Assembly: GCA_965153355.1 (NCBI GenBank)
Contig: OZ231127.1
Location: forward strand, 49,166,001-49,230,000
Reading direction: 5' to 3'
From: Flaccisagitta enflata
Taxonomy: Eukaryota; Chaetognatha; Sagittoidea; Aphragmophora
Length of the DNA: 64,000 nucleotides
The notes beneath the pieces were generated by a model that was not told where the DNA came from, did no database searches, and saw only the letters and a program-made list of their open reading frames with translations. Shown here piece after piece: positions 1 through 12,829 of this stretch. How positions within the stretch are numbered: the first letter of the stretch is position 1; the number at the start of each line of letters is the position of its first letter. The translations under genes and the position numbers were made by a program.

Positions 1-1780
<1,780 letters not shown>

Positions 1781-1940
1781 AGTCGCAACTCTATAACCTA
1801 CTATGTCGGTCGGTTGGTCCACCGGTCCGTCGATCTGTTGGTCTCCGTTAGCGTTTTAGGCTTTTTTTGTTTTGTTTTTTTTATCACTGCCCCTGCCCAC
1901 CCTCACATGACTTCGGTAGCCGTGTATCCGACCTAGTTTT
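1781..1940 (+). mobile_element. family A Helentron-like element, diverged copy
   Basis: Starts at AGTCGCAACTCTATAACC, a decayed terminal hairpin, followed by a GGTCGGTTGGTCC tract. It ends with CACTGCCCCTGCCCACC, GACTTCGGTAGCCGTGTATC and CCTAGTTTT. These blocks appear in the same order as in the full-length copies at 4998-5193 and 63162-63358. The palindrome at the start is lost. Strand is given in the hairpin-first orientation; in a Helitron-type reading the hairpin would be the 3' end. Confidence 0.8.
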
Positions 1941-2936
1941 CTAAATGAATGAAATACAGATATATATACTACCGATTTCAAATTCCATCAATATTCGAAC
2001 CAATGAGCCGACAGACTGACAGACTAGCGTAGTGGAGAGCATAGTAGGGAAAGCATCAATCGGTATGTATGGTATGCATACCAAAGTATAGAGTAGCTAA
2101 GCAAGTATCAATCAGCGTGAACGAGGCCCTCGTTCTTGATATAGAAAATGTTTGTTCTCACGTCCTCCCCCCCCCCTCCCACCCCCATCCCCCGATTCTT
2201 ATCACCGCATTCCATCAGAAGTCTGACATCGCAGAAATCTACACCAAAAATCAATTCCAATCTACCCACATTCCACTATCATTGCAATCAAGCCCACAGT
2301 TAGACCCACGTGATTAATATGTTTCATCAATCAGCTTCATCAAAGGACATATCAAGATAAAAACATAATAACATATTCAGATAGAAGGATAACATCATAA
2401 TAAGATCAGTAATGGTGCTCCAGTGTTATCAAAGGAAGAGAAATCATGTCACCTGATAAAAAAAAAACATCAAGTTGGCAGACAGCAGGCAGAGTATTAC
2501 TGCTGAATCCATATGATATAGGCAGTATAAGTTACTGAAAGAGGGAGCATTTTGGTTAATTTTTCGCCAAATGTCCTTGGCCTCAGTTTTGAACATATGG
2601 CCGCGTCTCAAAGTCTGTGATTCGAACCAAAAGTCGAGTCTGTAAGGATAACACGCAGGAATCGAATTTCAACGAACGAACCATCTTGACTTATTTTGGT
2701 CCCTCATCTTTACTCACTCAATTTTTGTTATCATTCAATAAAGAAGAAAAAAATTGTTTTTTTGCGCTCCAGAATCCAATTTATCTCCACGCCACCGTCG
2801 AAAATCGACAGGCGTCCTCCCTCCACGCTTTCTTCTATTTTCCTTTCCTTTTCCTTTTTTCCATCTTTCTTTCTATCCATTTTTGTTCAATATTTTTTTC
2901 TCCTTATACTTTGTTTTTTTTTTTTAAGTCGCGTGC
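1941..2936. other. unique spacer, no gene seen
   Basis: Mixed single-copy sequence with a C-rich stretch at 2165-2192 and a T-rich pyrimidine stretch at 2820-2935 leading into the next family A element. I see no supported coding exon. Confidence 0.45.
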
Positions 2937-3063
2937 TACGCGACTACATAAATCGCCATGTTGGTCGGCCAGTCCGTCGGTCCGTGGGTCGTCGGTCGGT
3001 CACCATTTGCTTTTTCCGCGTTTTGGGCGCCTTTTGCATTACTGCTGCTGCTTTTTGTCTTTT

Positions 3064-3327
3064 AGGGGGTGTTTCTAGTCAAAGACGATCGCGTTTTGAA
3101 AGGGCCACTCGGTCGCTCGCTACGTTCGTTTGCTCGCACCGCTCACTCCCCTCACTTGCTCCGCGGCGCTCCGCTTTGCTATGCTCACTCGCTCCGTTCA
3201 CGGGCTCTCTCACTCACTTCGCTCACTCCCTCGTGGGATGTTTGAAATTCTTGAATATGTGTTCAAGCTGTGATCGCGTTTCACAGGAACGAACGCGTTT
3301 TTTGGCGCTCACTAGAAACACACCCTA
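3064..3327. mobile_element. hAT-like MITE with TSD TGTCTTTT
   Basis: The ends are inverted: AGGGGGTGTTTCTAGT at the left and ACTAGAAACACACCCTA at the right, one mismatch over the shared part. TGTCTTTT lies directly outside both ends (3056-3063 and 3328-3335), matching the 8-bp target duplication of hAT transposons. The interior is rich in CTCACTC/GCTCGC motifs and has no transposase. Because the target is itself an octanucleotide repeat, the exact duplication boundary could slide by a base. Confidence 0.8.
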
Positions 3328-3455
3328 TGTCTTTTAGTCTTTTAGCCGTTTAGTCTTTTAGTCTTTTAGTATTCTAGTCTTTTAGTCTTTTAGTATTCTA
3401 GTCTTTAAGTCTTTTAGTCTTTTATTCTTTTGGTCTTTTAGTCCTTTAGTCTTTT
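3328..3455. repeat. (AGTCTTTT)n octanucleotide tandem array
   Basis: About fifteen copies of AGTCTTTT, some mutated (AGTATTCT, AGTCCTTT, AGCCGTTT). The array continues after the second MITE at 3927-3970, so one array was split by insertions. It is internal cargo of the surrounding family A element. Confidence 0.9.
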
Positions 3456-3926
3456 AGGGGATGTTTCTAGTGAAAGCCTGAAACGCTTTTTGCTCGTATT
3501 GCAAGATTAACGCGTTTTAGGCAGTAGGGCCATTGAAAAAAATCTCCAAGGATTGCAGGGTTCGATCTTACAACTTTGGAATCACAGTCGCGCTCGCTAC
3601 ATGTGCGCCATCGTGGGGATAGACCAATATGCTGTGAATGCCCTTTCAAATATAGCGATCTTTGGAAAAAGGTACTCTCGCACAGGTCTTGAACTAAGTT
3701 TGGGCAATAATTTGCCAATCACTTTTGAAATTAGCCTAATCCCATCACCTGAGATTATGTTGTGCTTCGTGGCGCACTAATAAGTCGTCCAACTCCCCCA
3801 CTATAGTTTGGGGGTTCGATCCTTGATGGGTTTAAGACTTTTTTTCAATGGTCTCACTTCTTAAAACGTGTTTGTCTTAAAACGCGATCAGAACGCGTTT
3901 CACGCTTTCACTAGAAACATCCCCTT
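3456..3926. mobile_element. hAT-like MITE, 22-bp perfect TIR
   Basis: A perfect 22-bp inverted repeat beginning AGGGGATGTTTCTAGTG lies at 3456-3477 and 3904-3925. Similarity continues inward for about 100 bp, including a shared GGNCCATTGAAAAAAA block. AGTCTTTT flanks both sides, consistent with an 8-bp duplication but ambiguous because it is also the satellite unit. It shares its outermost bases with the 3064-3327 element, so both belong to one superfamily. No transposase is present. Confidence 0.85.
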
Positions 3927-4012
3927 AGTCTTTTAGTATTTTAGATTTTTAGTCTTTTAGTCTTTTAGTCCTAACGACCGCACGCGACTTGTAAGGTGTT
4001 GAGCTTGTTTTC

Positions 4013-4437
4013 AGTGTAGTCAAGAAAAAAAAAAGAAACTTCCCTCAAACACTGCACTGTTTAAAAAAGTATTCTGTCAATCGGATGGTCAGTATGACGC
4101 GGTACTTTCTTGTTTCTATCCCCCCTTTTTTTCGGGGGGGGGGGGGTTGGTAGTGGGGGAAAGGGCTTTGCATCGATGCATTTGCCAATTACCAACAGAG
4201 TTTCACCATCACTGACTCTGTTCATCTATTCGCAGAATTCACTAAAATACTTAAAAAGCAAAATAAAGTGGGAGAATGAGAAATTCTGCACTTGCAAAAA
4301 ACACTCGGGTCATTACGAAATCGTTTGACCCCTTCAACAAATTCACCATTCTCTCCTATGACTCAGTAGGTGAGAAAATGTGTGAAAGTGAATTCTGAGT
4401 TCAGTGAGTTGCTCGACTCTTTCTCTCTTAGATGTGT
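4013..4437. other. spacer with G-run, no gene seen
   Basis: Contains a poly-G run near 4135-4147 after a T-rich stretch. I see nothing else structured. Confidence 0.4.
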
Positions 4438-4813
4438 GAAAGTTGGACAACATTAATGGCCTATCAGGATCTCAATAAAGGACAAGAGCCCATGGAGCTC
4501 TCACTGATGTTCGAATTGAGTTCGAACCCATCACAACTATTCTTTAAATTCCTACAGCATTTAGAAAAAGATCTCCAATTTCTGTCTATACCTGAGATAT
4601 GCAAACCACAAGAAACCACTCGATGAATATGGCGGATGAGACCACATCCCTCTTGGTACCTTCTAACGCTCCTAATATACCAAAAGTTGTAAGAAGCTAA
4701 AACTCTTCTCTTCCTAAACTCTAAAGCAACTCTTTAAAAAAAATTTTATTACGCCAGCCCCACATTCTTAATTTCAAAAATTCTATAAGATTCAATACCG
4801 ATAGTTTCGAAAA
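4438..4813 (+). repeat. dispersed repeat E, copy 1
   Basis: Starts GAAAGTTGGACAACATTA and shares ordered blocks with 15743-16318: AATAAAGGA, GAGCTCTCACTG, CCATCACAACTAT, TTCTGTCTATAC, GAGATATGCA and CCACAAGAAA. The type of element is unknown. There are no long open frames. Confidence 0.75.
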
Positions 4814-4872
4814 CGAGGCCGGATACACGGCTACCGAAGTCGCGTGCGGGTGGGCAGGGGCTATATTTGAGG
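4814..4872 (-). mobile_element. family A end fragment
   Basis: Carries the AACGAGGCCGGATACACGG and GTCGCGTGCGGGTGGGCAG end of family A in minus orientation. It breaks off just before the MITE at 4905, so it is a truncated copy. Confidence 0.8.
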
Positions 4873-4904
4873 CAGGCGTGCATTTTTTTCTCTCCTTTTG
4901 AGTA

Positions 4905-5364
4905 CCGTATTTTCTTTAAAAAGCGCCCCGGGCTTTTTAACCCTCCAATTAAAGCCCCTTTTTATATTGTAAATGAACTGTCATTCAGTCTATTTTTAGT
5001 CGCGTGCACGCGACTCTACAATCCACTTTGTTTGTTGGTTGGTCTGTCGGTCAGTCAGTTGGTCACACTTTACGTTTTTTTATGATTTTATTTCTTTGAC
5101 CTCACTGTTCCTGCCCAACTGGTCCGGTGACCTCAAATATGGCTCCTGCCCACCCGCACGCGACTTCAGTAGCCATGTATCCAGCCTTGTTTTCATAAAA
5201 AGCTACCAAAATGCTAAATTTGACTCAAAATAAAGACATTCAATGCATAAAACTGTTTGAAAGTCTCTAAAAATGGTTCCTTGCGTTGTATTATTTTAAA
5301 AAGTGTAATCCTTAAAAAAAGGGGGGCGCTTTTTGGAGGGGTGCGCTTTTTAAAGAAAATACGG
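4905..5364. mobile_element. MITE with perfect 22-bp TIR and TA duplication (family F)
   Basis: CCGTATTTTCTTTAAAAAG is the outer part of a perfect 22-bp inverted repeat at 4905-4926 and 5343-5364. TA flanks both sides (4903-4904 and 5365-5366), as in Tc1/mariner-type MITEs. Inner sequence next to each end is also related (GCGCCCCGGGCTTTTT against AGGGGGGCGCTTTTTGG). A full family A copy sits inside at 4998-5193, so this MITE is the older of the two. Confidence 0.9.
4998..5193 (+). mobile_element. full-length family A element, about 196 bp
   Basis: Begins with the perfect 18-bp palindrome AGTCGCGTGCACGCGACT, followed by CTACAATCCACTTTG and a GGTTGGTCTGTCGGTCAG tract. It ends in CCCACCCGCACGCGACTT ... 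GCCATGTATCCAGCCTTG and TTTT. It lies between T-rich flanks. The GTCGCGTGC motif occurs inverted near both ends, as subterminal inverted repeats do in Helentron-type elements. It has no coding capacity. Confidence 0.9.
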
Positions 5365-5457
5365 TATCTTATATTTTTACCAAGGATTTTCCGACTCATT
5401 GGCGTCTTGTCTAACTACCGGTTTACCGACCCTTTTCCCTCTAAAACCCAATATAAT

Positions 5458-5712
5458 ACGCCAGTACCAGATGCCCTCAAGTAAGTGTACTAAGTGTAGG
5501 TAAGGATTAGATGATGAGATGGGCATCAAGGACCCATGACTGGACAGATATCGAGTCTTGAAGACCTGATTAGGGTCTGGAAGACCGGATTTGAAGTCCG
5601 AGAGGCCGAATTTGAGATTTGATAACTGAGACGCCCCGTTTGATGTCTAGGAGGCCTCATTTAACAAGAGGTGTGATTTGAGTCTGGGGCTTATGTAGGC
5701 TCCTAAAGGCCT
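5458..5712 (+). mobile_element. family B-like remnant with tandem array
   Basis: GTACCAGATGCCCTCAAG at the start resembles the family B start GGTACCCGATGCCCTGC. From about 5548 an imperfect 20-23 bp tandem array of the form GGTCTGGAAGACCGGATTT runs to 5712. The internal palindromic core of each unit is typical of family B cargo. No terminal inverted repeat is preserved. Confidence 0.55.
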
Positions 5713-5837
5713 AGGTTGATTCTACCACCCGCAGCAGCATAGTCCCACAATGAACCAAATCCACCAAACTGTGGGTGATATTGTGAAGTTTGAGCAACAA
5801 AAAAAACTGACCCCTGACTTTTGGTCTTAGGAAGTAG

Positions 5838-5932
5838 AGCAGGAATGGTTGGAAGGGAGGTAGGAATGAGTGGAAGGAAGGAAAGAATGGAGGGAAGGAA
5901 CGGAAGGAAGGAACGAAGGAAGGGAGGAAGGA
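5838..5932. repeat. GGAA/GGAAT purine-rich minisatellite
   Basis: Imperfect run of GGAAGGAA, GGAATG and GGAACG units on the plus strand. Confidence 0.8.
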
Positions 5933-6400
5933 GATATTCCGTGGCGTTCTACTATAGCGTATTAAACCGCCAAAAATCGTTTCAAAAATGCAAAAAATTG
6001 GATTATTGTGACAAAAATTATGAATTTTTGTCACAAAAATGTCGGAAAAGGCCGTCTTAAAACGGGCGTTCTGATGCAGTTTCAAAACGATCTTATATTG
6101 TCGTTTCAAAACCACAAGTATGCGCAACTTTTGAAACGAATATTGAGGCATAGTTGACGTATCAAAACTTTGCAATTCTAAAGTTTTAAAACCATGAGAT
6201 TTTTGCGTTTCAAAACGCTTGAAAACAGCGCTAAAGTAACGGCCAGCAAGGGAAAAAATATATTCATCTTTGTGATCTTATCACCTTTTTTACCGTTTTG
6301 AAAATGCAAAAAATTGAAGTATTGAAACTAAGAAAAAATGTGTTTGAAAATTGAAATATGGTTATGTGCTAGCTGACATGCTTTCACACAAATCGAATTT

Positions 6401-6611
6401 TCTCCTTCTTCTCCTTCTACTTTTCCTTCGCCCCCCCCCCCTCAGATCCCAGTCTTGAGACCCAAATTACAGTCTTGAAGCCCAAATTCTAGCCTGAAGG
6501 CCCAAAATCCTTGCCTGGAGGCCCAGATCCCCGCCTTGAAGCCAAAATCTTAGCCTGGAGGTACCAATCCCACCCAAGAGACCCAGATCCCAACCTCAAA
6601 ACTCTGAGAGA
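6401..6611 (+). mobile_element. family B fragment inside element G
   Basis: Pyrimidine tract TTTCTCCTTCTTCTCCTTC, then a C-run, then tandem units of the form CCCAGTCTTGAGACCCAAAT at roughly 20-24 bp. This is the order seen just inside the left terminal repeat of family B copies at 21189 and 32109. Confidence 0.65.
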
Positions 6612-6675
6612 GGCTAAGTCTGTCCTCCATCGGTTCATCCATTATGCTTGAGTCAAGACTGCAAAAAATGCACAT

Positions 6676-7079
6676 ACCACGTGGATCAAAAAAAAAAAGA
6701 CGCACCTATATATAAATTGATAAAACAGATATCAGAAATAATTTCAACAATTTTTAAACAACACATTTTAAAAGAGTTTTAAAAAATCTTTCAATCTAGA
6801 CCAATCCCAGGTCTGTATCTCAAACGGTTTAGAGGCTACAGATCTGCAAAGAGAAGCACTATTTAGTGAAAATGTATTTTTATGTAGGGATTGCAAAACT
6901 GAAATGGGCAATGTTTTTACTCAAACTAATGCCATTCCTAAACGAATAAAGATAGCAATACCAGTTTAGCGCCAAATAAAAGTACTTTCGAAGGGCTTTA
7001 TGATTTTCATTTGTTTTTATCATATTCATAGGCAAAATTAATCATTCAAAAGTGCGTCTTTTTTTTTTAGTCGTATGGT
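6676..7079. mobile_element. MITE-like element, A-run/GACGCAC TIR
   Basis: AAAAAAAAAAGACGCAC near the left end and GTGCGTCTTTTTTTTTT near the right are inverted. The similarity extends outward (ACCACGTGGATC against ACCATACGACT), giving imperfect ends of about 30 bp. The interior is AT-rich and noncoding. It sits inside element G. Confidence 0.75.
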
Positions 7080-7611
7080 ACTTAAATGAAATTGCAGTTG
7101 TGATAATCTCTTTGTGTGTTTGTGCCAAAAAACTTACTTTCTACAGTTTTGAAACTGCAAAAAAATTGAAATTTTGAAACTGCAAAAAATGAAGTTTTGA
7201 AACTGCAAAAAATTGAAGTTCTGAAACCGCAAAAAAATGAAGTTTTGAAACTGCAAAAAATTGAAGTTCTGAAACTGCAAGAAATTGAAGCTAAGAAACG
7301 GCTATTTCATATTTCATAATTTCATTGCCACTTCTTCCCAGTTCCAAAATGGTAAAAACTAGCTGGCTTGAGGTGAGAAAAAAATGATATTTTAGACATG
7401 TTCTCAAAAGCCCTTTTTATGCAGTTTTGATACACCCAAAAAATGCCGTTTTAAAACGTTAAGTATGCCTGCGTTTTGAAACCCCAGATTACTGCCACTA
7501 TAGGACATTGTTGTATGCATAAATGTTTTTTTGGTCGTTCTGAAACTGTTGCATACTAGAAGTTTTGAGACGTCGTTCCCCTAATTGGGACAAAAACGCA
7601 ATAAGAACGCC

Positions 7612-8214
7612 AACCTGGGAGGAAGAGAGCACTGGAAGGAATGTGGGAACGCTGGTAAGGAATGATGATAAGCGAGCATACTTTTTCATCCTGCCGAGTT
7701 GCATGTATTTTCCTTTAGAATCTGCCGATTCATCTCTCTTTCTCATATTGAGTAAATGAAGCGTTTTTCATGCATGAGAAAAAAGTCGAGTGTAAGACAA
7801 TTAAGCCATACCGTATTAGAAATACACACTAACATGGACATGTTGGACCAACAGGTTTCATTTTTTGAAGCCTCCTTTTACAGTCCTTGTCATACAACTT
7901 ACATTTCACATCAAATCTCTCCTAATCAGCATCAAAATGCTTTGACATCCACAACTATTCTTAGATAGTTCTGTCAGCTCTTTTCTCTTTGCGGTGAAAA
8001 CTTGTCAAAGCCTTTTCTCAAAATAAATTGGAGTTGCATGACGTAAATGTAACTTACACTTCCGATATGTTACCCTCGCTGACAAGCAAACAAAGCCTTA
8101 TTTAGACATGTTTAGATCCATCAAGATATCCATCAACACGCAAACATTATTATGACTTGCCATATTGTCACCATTGCCAGGCCTAAAATAGGCACAGGCC
8201 AACATGTGACCTCT
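7612..8214. other. unique spacer, no gene seen
   Basis: AT-rich sequence without repeat ends or a supported exon. Confidence 0.4.
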
Positions 8215-8465
8215 TTGGGCAGTGGCCCTGAAGTGGAACACAGGGAACAGGGGGACTTTTGCTCTTGCAACCATTTGTCCGTCCTTTTGTTCATCTCCTA
8301 TATTGGCCCTCTCAGAGCTAAAATCCGGCTTAACAGGCCTCTCAGGCATCAAATCGGGCCCTATGGGTTTTTCAGGCCTCAAATTAGACCTCTTCAGCCC
8401 CAAATCAGCCATTTCAAAACTAAATTAGGCCTCAGGACTCAAATTAGCCCTCTCAGGCACGCCTG
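8215..8465 (+). mobile_element. diverged family B fragment
   Basis: GGGCAGTGGCCCTGAAGTGG followed by GAACACAGG and AGGGGGACTTTTG is a decayed family B terminal repeat. A tandem array (CAGGCCTCAAATTAGACC-like units) follows from about 8300 to 8465. It lies directly against the family A part at 8466, so it is probably an insertion in that element. Confidence 0.65.
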
Positions 8466-8610
8466 ATTTGAGGTCACTAGACCATTTGGGCAGGAGCAGT
8501 GAGGTCAAAGAAATAAAATCATAAAAAATGGTAAAACGTGACCGACCTACCGACCAACCAACCGACCGACCGACGGACAAAGCGGGTTGTAGAGTCGCGT
8601 GCACGCGACT
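8466..8610 (-). mobile_element. family A element, hairpin end (minus)
   Basis: GGTCACTAGACCATTTGGG, CAGGAGCAGTGAGGTCAAAG, then GACCGACC/AACC tetranucleotides, GACAAAGCGGGTTGTAG and the perfect palindrome AGTCGCGTGCACGCGACT at 8593-8610. The opposite AACAAGGCC end is missing or displaced by the family B fragment. Confidence 0.85.
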
Positions 8611-8623
8611 AATGAAAATTACC

Positions 8624-8745
8624 TAAGAATAGTTAGCAAAAGACCAGAGGCAACGTTGTTAAAAACCGTACCCTTAGAGAGAAAAATCGAGGATCAACCA
8701 TATGGGACCGTCGGTATTCCATACCAAGGAACTGAGTTAAATGAA
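8624..8745 (+). repeat. dispersed repeat E, copy 2 (3' part)
   Basis: AACGTTGTTAAAAACCGTACC, GAATCAACC-like and GGGACCGTCGGTATTCCATA match the end of repeat E at about 16206-16300. Only the terminal portion is present. Confidence 0.7.
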
Positions 8746-9214
8746 TACATTATCATACATACAAACGATGGTATAACTCCTTTTCATCCTTGCTCAGCCA
8801 TGGGCTGGAGAGCTCATGTCCGTCGATCGATCGGTTTTCCTGACAGTCTGTCGGTAACGCATTCATTGGTCAATCCCTCGGCGCATGTGATGACCCACTT
8901 GGCTTTCTGGCTGTCTGTCTATCTATCTGTCTGTCTGTCTGTCTTTCTTTGCCTTCTGTTCTCTTTCTTCTCGCCCATGATCGCTCTTCTCAAAGTTACT
9001 TTCCATTTCTTTTTCTTCTGCCATCAATTTGCCAGTAGGAAAAAAAAGAACTTTTTCTTTCTCTGTTTCTATTCTGGTCAAAGAAGATGAGAAGGCGAGA
9101 GGAGGCTCTGCAATTTTGATTGGATGCGAATGAAGAGAGTTTTTAAGGAGAATTCAAAATCTCTTTTTTATCTTCTCTTCTTTCTTTCTTTTTGGGAAGG
9201 TGTGTGTGTTTGTA

Positions 9215-9218
<4 letters not shown>
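8746..9218. other. spacer with short (CTGT)n, no gene seen
   Basis: A (CTGT)n/(CTAT)n tract lies at 8910-8945. The rest is pyrimidine-rich. Confidence 0.45.

Positions 9219-9307
<89 letters not shown>
9219..9307. repeat. (GT)n microsatellite, 89 bp
   Basis: Perfect TG/GT repeat. Confidence 0.98.
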
Positions 9308-9801
<494 letters not shown>

Positions 9802-9802
9802 A

Positions 9803-10062
9803 AACAAGATCGGATACACGGCTACCCCAGTCGCGTGCGGGTGGGCAGGGGCAGTGATAGAAAAGATCACGTGGGCAATGATCACCAATGGGCAAGAGCA
9901 GTGAACTCTAATAGCTTGAAAACGCCGGAAAAGTAAATAGGTGCCTTACCGAGCGACCGACCAACCAACCAACCGACCAATCGACCAATCGACCAATCTA
10001 CCAATCGACCAATCGACCAATCGACCATTCGACCAATCGACCAACCGACATAGCGGGCCATA
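9803..10062 (-). mobile_element. family A element, minus, hairpin lost
   Basis: AACAAGATCGGATACACGG, AGTCGCGTGCGGGTGGGCAG, a central AT-rich part, then an expanded (CGACCAAT)n array at about 9950-10045 and ACATAGCGGGCCATAC. The terminal hairpin is missing. The octanucleotide CGACCAAT has replaced the usual GACC tetranucleotide. Confidence 0.85.
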
Positions 10063-10364
10063 CTTTAGAAAGGTTTTCAAGGAGAGAGAGAAGATGATAC
10101 TGATAGCGATAAAAGGAATCATGACATGAGTCAAGGATTTCGAAATTCTACACTAATTTCTTTTATTCTTCTTAAATAAGTAGAGCAGAGACGTGAACAA
10201 TCAGAATGCCACAAAGCGCCGAAAGACGCCGCATAGTGCGGAAAAAAAAGCCACGTTGAGTCACGTAGAGTAGCTAAAAAACACATAGAGCAACAAAAAG
10301 CCAGTTAAAAACGCAAAAAGCCACGTGGTACGAAAAAACACAGAGCCACTAAAAGCCCCATAGT
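10063..10364. other. spacer with AAAAGCCACGT-like short repeats
   Basis: From 10200 to 10345 short phrases such as AAAAAGCCACGTTGAG and AAAAACACATAGAGC recur loosely. No gene is seen. Confidence 0.45.
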
Positions 10365-11390
10365 AGGGCATCCCAGAAAGGCTGGTTCTGAAGGCTACTT
10401 TAAAAAATTATCAAAACCTCTCTTTCATTGGGACCATCGACATCCTCTAGGACCAAAACAATTGTTGTTTTATGATTTTTTAAAGAAATGTGCAGCGGGT
10501 GCCCTTTAGTAGATTGCTTGTTACAGAGCCGAAAAACGCAAAAAATCGCAAAAAACGCCAGAAATGTTTTTTTCACCTCATCTTGATACTAATTACCCCA
10601 GTCCTACAGTGGTAAAACTATCTAATTCAGCTTCTACAATATATAAACTTGCAAGGACAACAAGAAATCTAGTTCTGTGTGTCAGAAACCCTTGATTACA
10701 TCGTTATTGGTGCCGCTAAAAAGTGCAAAAAACGCAAAAAAAAGCAAAAACCGCAAAAATGTCTTGTTTTCTTTGCTATTCCTTGACAAATTGGTAAAAA
10801 TCCTTGGGGCTGGTCTTGTTTGAAAGATATTAAGTAGTAGAACATAAAATAAGGAGAAGTAGCTGATAGGGGCCCCTGTGGGGTCCTCTGGGGGTCCTCT
10901 AAGGGCCCCAAATGACCAAAATAGCTGAAAATGGCTAAAAAATGAGGGGTTTTGGAGTTGTTTCTTCTCAAATGTTATTGGGGAGGACAATTTAGGTTAA
11001 GATACTGTCACCTGGTTTGGAGCAACAAAAGAAAAGGTCAGGGGCCCCTCAGGGACCCATTCAAGGGGCCCCTAGATGCTCCAGAAGGCTTGAAACGGGC
11101 AAAAATGACCAAAATTTAAGCATTTTTATCAATTCTTTGCCATCTTTGACAATGAAGTTATCTGTTTAGCTTCCCTCATCAATGCAGCAAAACTAGATAT
11201 GAAGGCTGAAGACCCCTGATGGGCCCATCCAGAGGATCTAAAGGACCCATAATAGCCAAAAATGAGCAAATCTTGACATTTTTACTTTATTCTTCTTTGA
11301 TACATTGTTGGACTGCACCTGTTTACTGTTTATTGGATGATTGATTGATTGATTGAATGATTGATTGTTAGATTTATTCATATGTCATAT
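10365..11390 (+). repeat. left arm of a very long inverted repeat
   Basis: Matches the reverse complement of 13500-14335 over about 0.8-1 kb with scattered substitutions and small indels. Marker blocks include CTTGACAAATTGGTAAAAAT, AAGGAGAAGTAGCTGATAGG, TTTTGGAGTTGTTTCTTCTC, AGGGGCCCCTAGATGCTCC and GATGGGCCCATCC. It contains no convincing coding sequence. Confidence 0.9.
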
Positions 11391-12829
11391 ATCATACCTC
11401 AATTATCATACATCATACATGATATTATACCTAGTAAAAGGATAGATTTTCAAGCTGCTGCTCATGCTTTAATGATCAGTGTTTAATTATCATTGTTTTT
11501 GGCTGTTTCTTGTTTTTGTTTATATTTTTTTGGTTTTTTTTTCTTTTTCCTTTTTTTTTCTCTAATGAATCAAAGGAGGGGGGGGAATAACAAAGGTTTT
11601 GGAGCAATTTCAATACTCTCAAACTGACTCAATGTCTACTCCTCAGGGATTTTTCCATCCCAGCCATCATTGCTCTATATTCCAGCGCCAAAAACAAGGC
11701 CCATGAACTTTTTTTTTAGAAATGAAGCCTGACTCTTTGATCTTTTCCCAGGATGCAGTCTCATGAACAACATCAGTGTATGATGAGACTTAATTTTTTC
11801 AAAATCTACCAGTTCCCCATAGTAGAAAAGACAGGGTAGCCATGCCTCCTAAGAGCAAAGATCTTCTTCATTAATTGCCAAGCTGGAAGAGAAATAACTT
11901 TGGATTGTCATTTCCATTTGAAATGGTGATCTCAATGTAAGACTCTTTCTGTCAAAGATATGTTGCCAGATCAGATACTGAGGCAATGCCATCATATGGG
12001 GCGAATGGGATGCCTGAAGCGGTAAAGCTTTGACAAGCTCTGACTCAGCATAATCAGATTATCTATCAGCTCTTGGCCAGGTACTTATGCAGAAGCAACA
12101 CTAAATTTGCAACAAAAGTGATGCCATGGGGTCAGCCATGCCATTGCCATTGATTGATATTTGAACCAACCTGCTACACAAACGAAATACTAAAACTAAA
12201 ACAAAGCAGTAGTGATATGTGTTCAGCAATACCCACTGACCTTCTTTGTATGATTGTATTTGGGAATGAGTGGAAGCAGGGCACAGCTTCAAAGGGGTTT
12301 GTACACAGGGGGTGATTAAAGGCTTCCAAAAGCTTGGGAGGGCTGATTGGGGCTTAAAAGACAAAATTTGAGGTCCAAGACAGTTGATTTCATGAAAAAG
12401 AAGGCTGATTTGAGGCCTGAAAGAGCCCTGGTACAACTGATTTAAGGCCTGAGAGGATTTAATTGAGGTCAGACGAGGCTAATTTGGCGCCCAAAACAGT
12501 TGATTTCATGGCTCAAAACGCTAATTTGGTGTCTGAAAGAGTTAATCAGCAGAGGCTGAAGGCTGAAGGCTGCAAAGAGGGAGGGATGCACAAAGCCAAA
12601 GGGATAGACAGACAGACGGATGAATGAACATAAGTCTTTCTGTGTTCTTCTATTGTACATCAAATTGTAGAATGTCAAGTAGCAAGTCTTGATCTTTACA
12701 GTAAGAGCTGCAGCAGCTTATAAATCAATTGATTTTCGTATCAATCATATCGTGTATGACAAGTGGAAAAATATTCCTCTTTATACCCAAATAGAGAAAA
12801 ATTTAGATACAGTTTGTTATAAGATATAG
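11391..12829. other. spacer between inverted-repeat arms
   Basis: Begins with a (TTGA)n-like stretch and T-rich DNA. At about 12330-12570 there is an imperfect tandem array (GCTGATTTGAGGCCTGAAAG-like) resembling family B cargo, with no terminal repeats. A 111-codon minus-strand frame (12101-12436) overlaps that array and is not considered a gene. Confidence 0.5.

Larger units (their letters stand above)
2937..4012 (+). mobile_element. family A element carrying (AGTCTTTT)n and two nested MITEs
   Basis: Left end is the hairpin AGTCGCGTGCTACGCGACT, followed by ACATAAATCGCCATG and a GGTCGGCC/GTCGGTCC tract. Right end is CCGCACGCGACTTGTAAGG ... GAGCTTGTTTTC. Without the insertions it is ordinary family A architecture with an octanucleotide satellite as internal cargo. 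Two hAT-like MITEs (3064-3327 and 3456-3926) have landed inside the satellite, expanding a roughly 0.2-0.3 kb element to about 1.1 kb. Confidence 0.82.
5943..7611. mobile_element. element G with inverted ends and GAAACTGC repeats
   Basis: The ends GGCGTTCT (5943) and AGAACGCC (7604-7611) are inverted, and related TTTCAAAAC/GTTTTGAAAC blocks lie inside both. The right part, including TTGAAACTGCAAAAAATTGA tandem units at about 7144-7292, matches 34015-34490 in inverted orientation, which shows it is dispersed. Two insertions lie inside (6401-6611 and 6676-7079). No protein is encoded. Confidence 0.7.

Noticed and set aside
3550-3840. possible tRNA genes (GGTTCGATC boxes at 3560 and 3820)
   Set aside because: B-box-like motifs are present, but D, anticodon and T stems do not pair into a cloverleaf. 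Both lie in the arms of a MITE.
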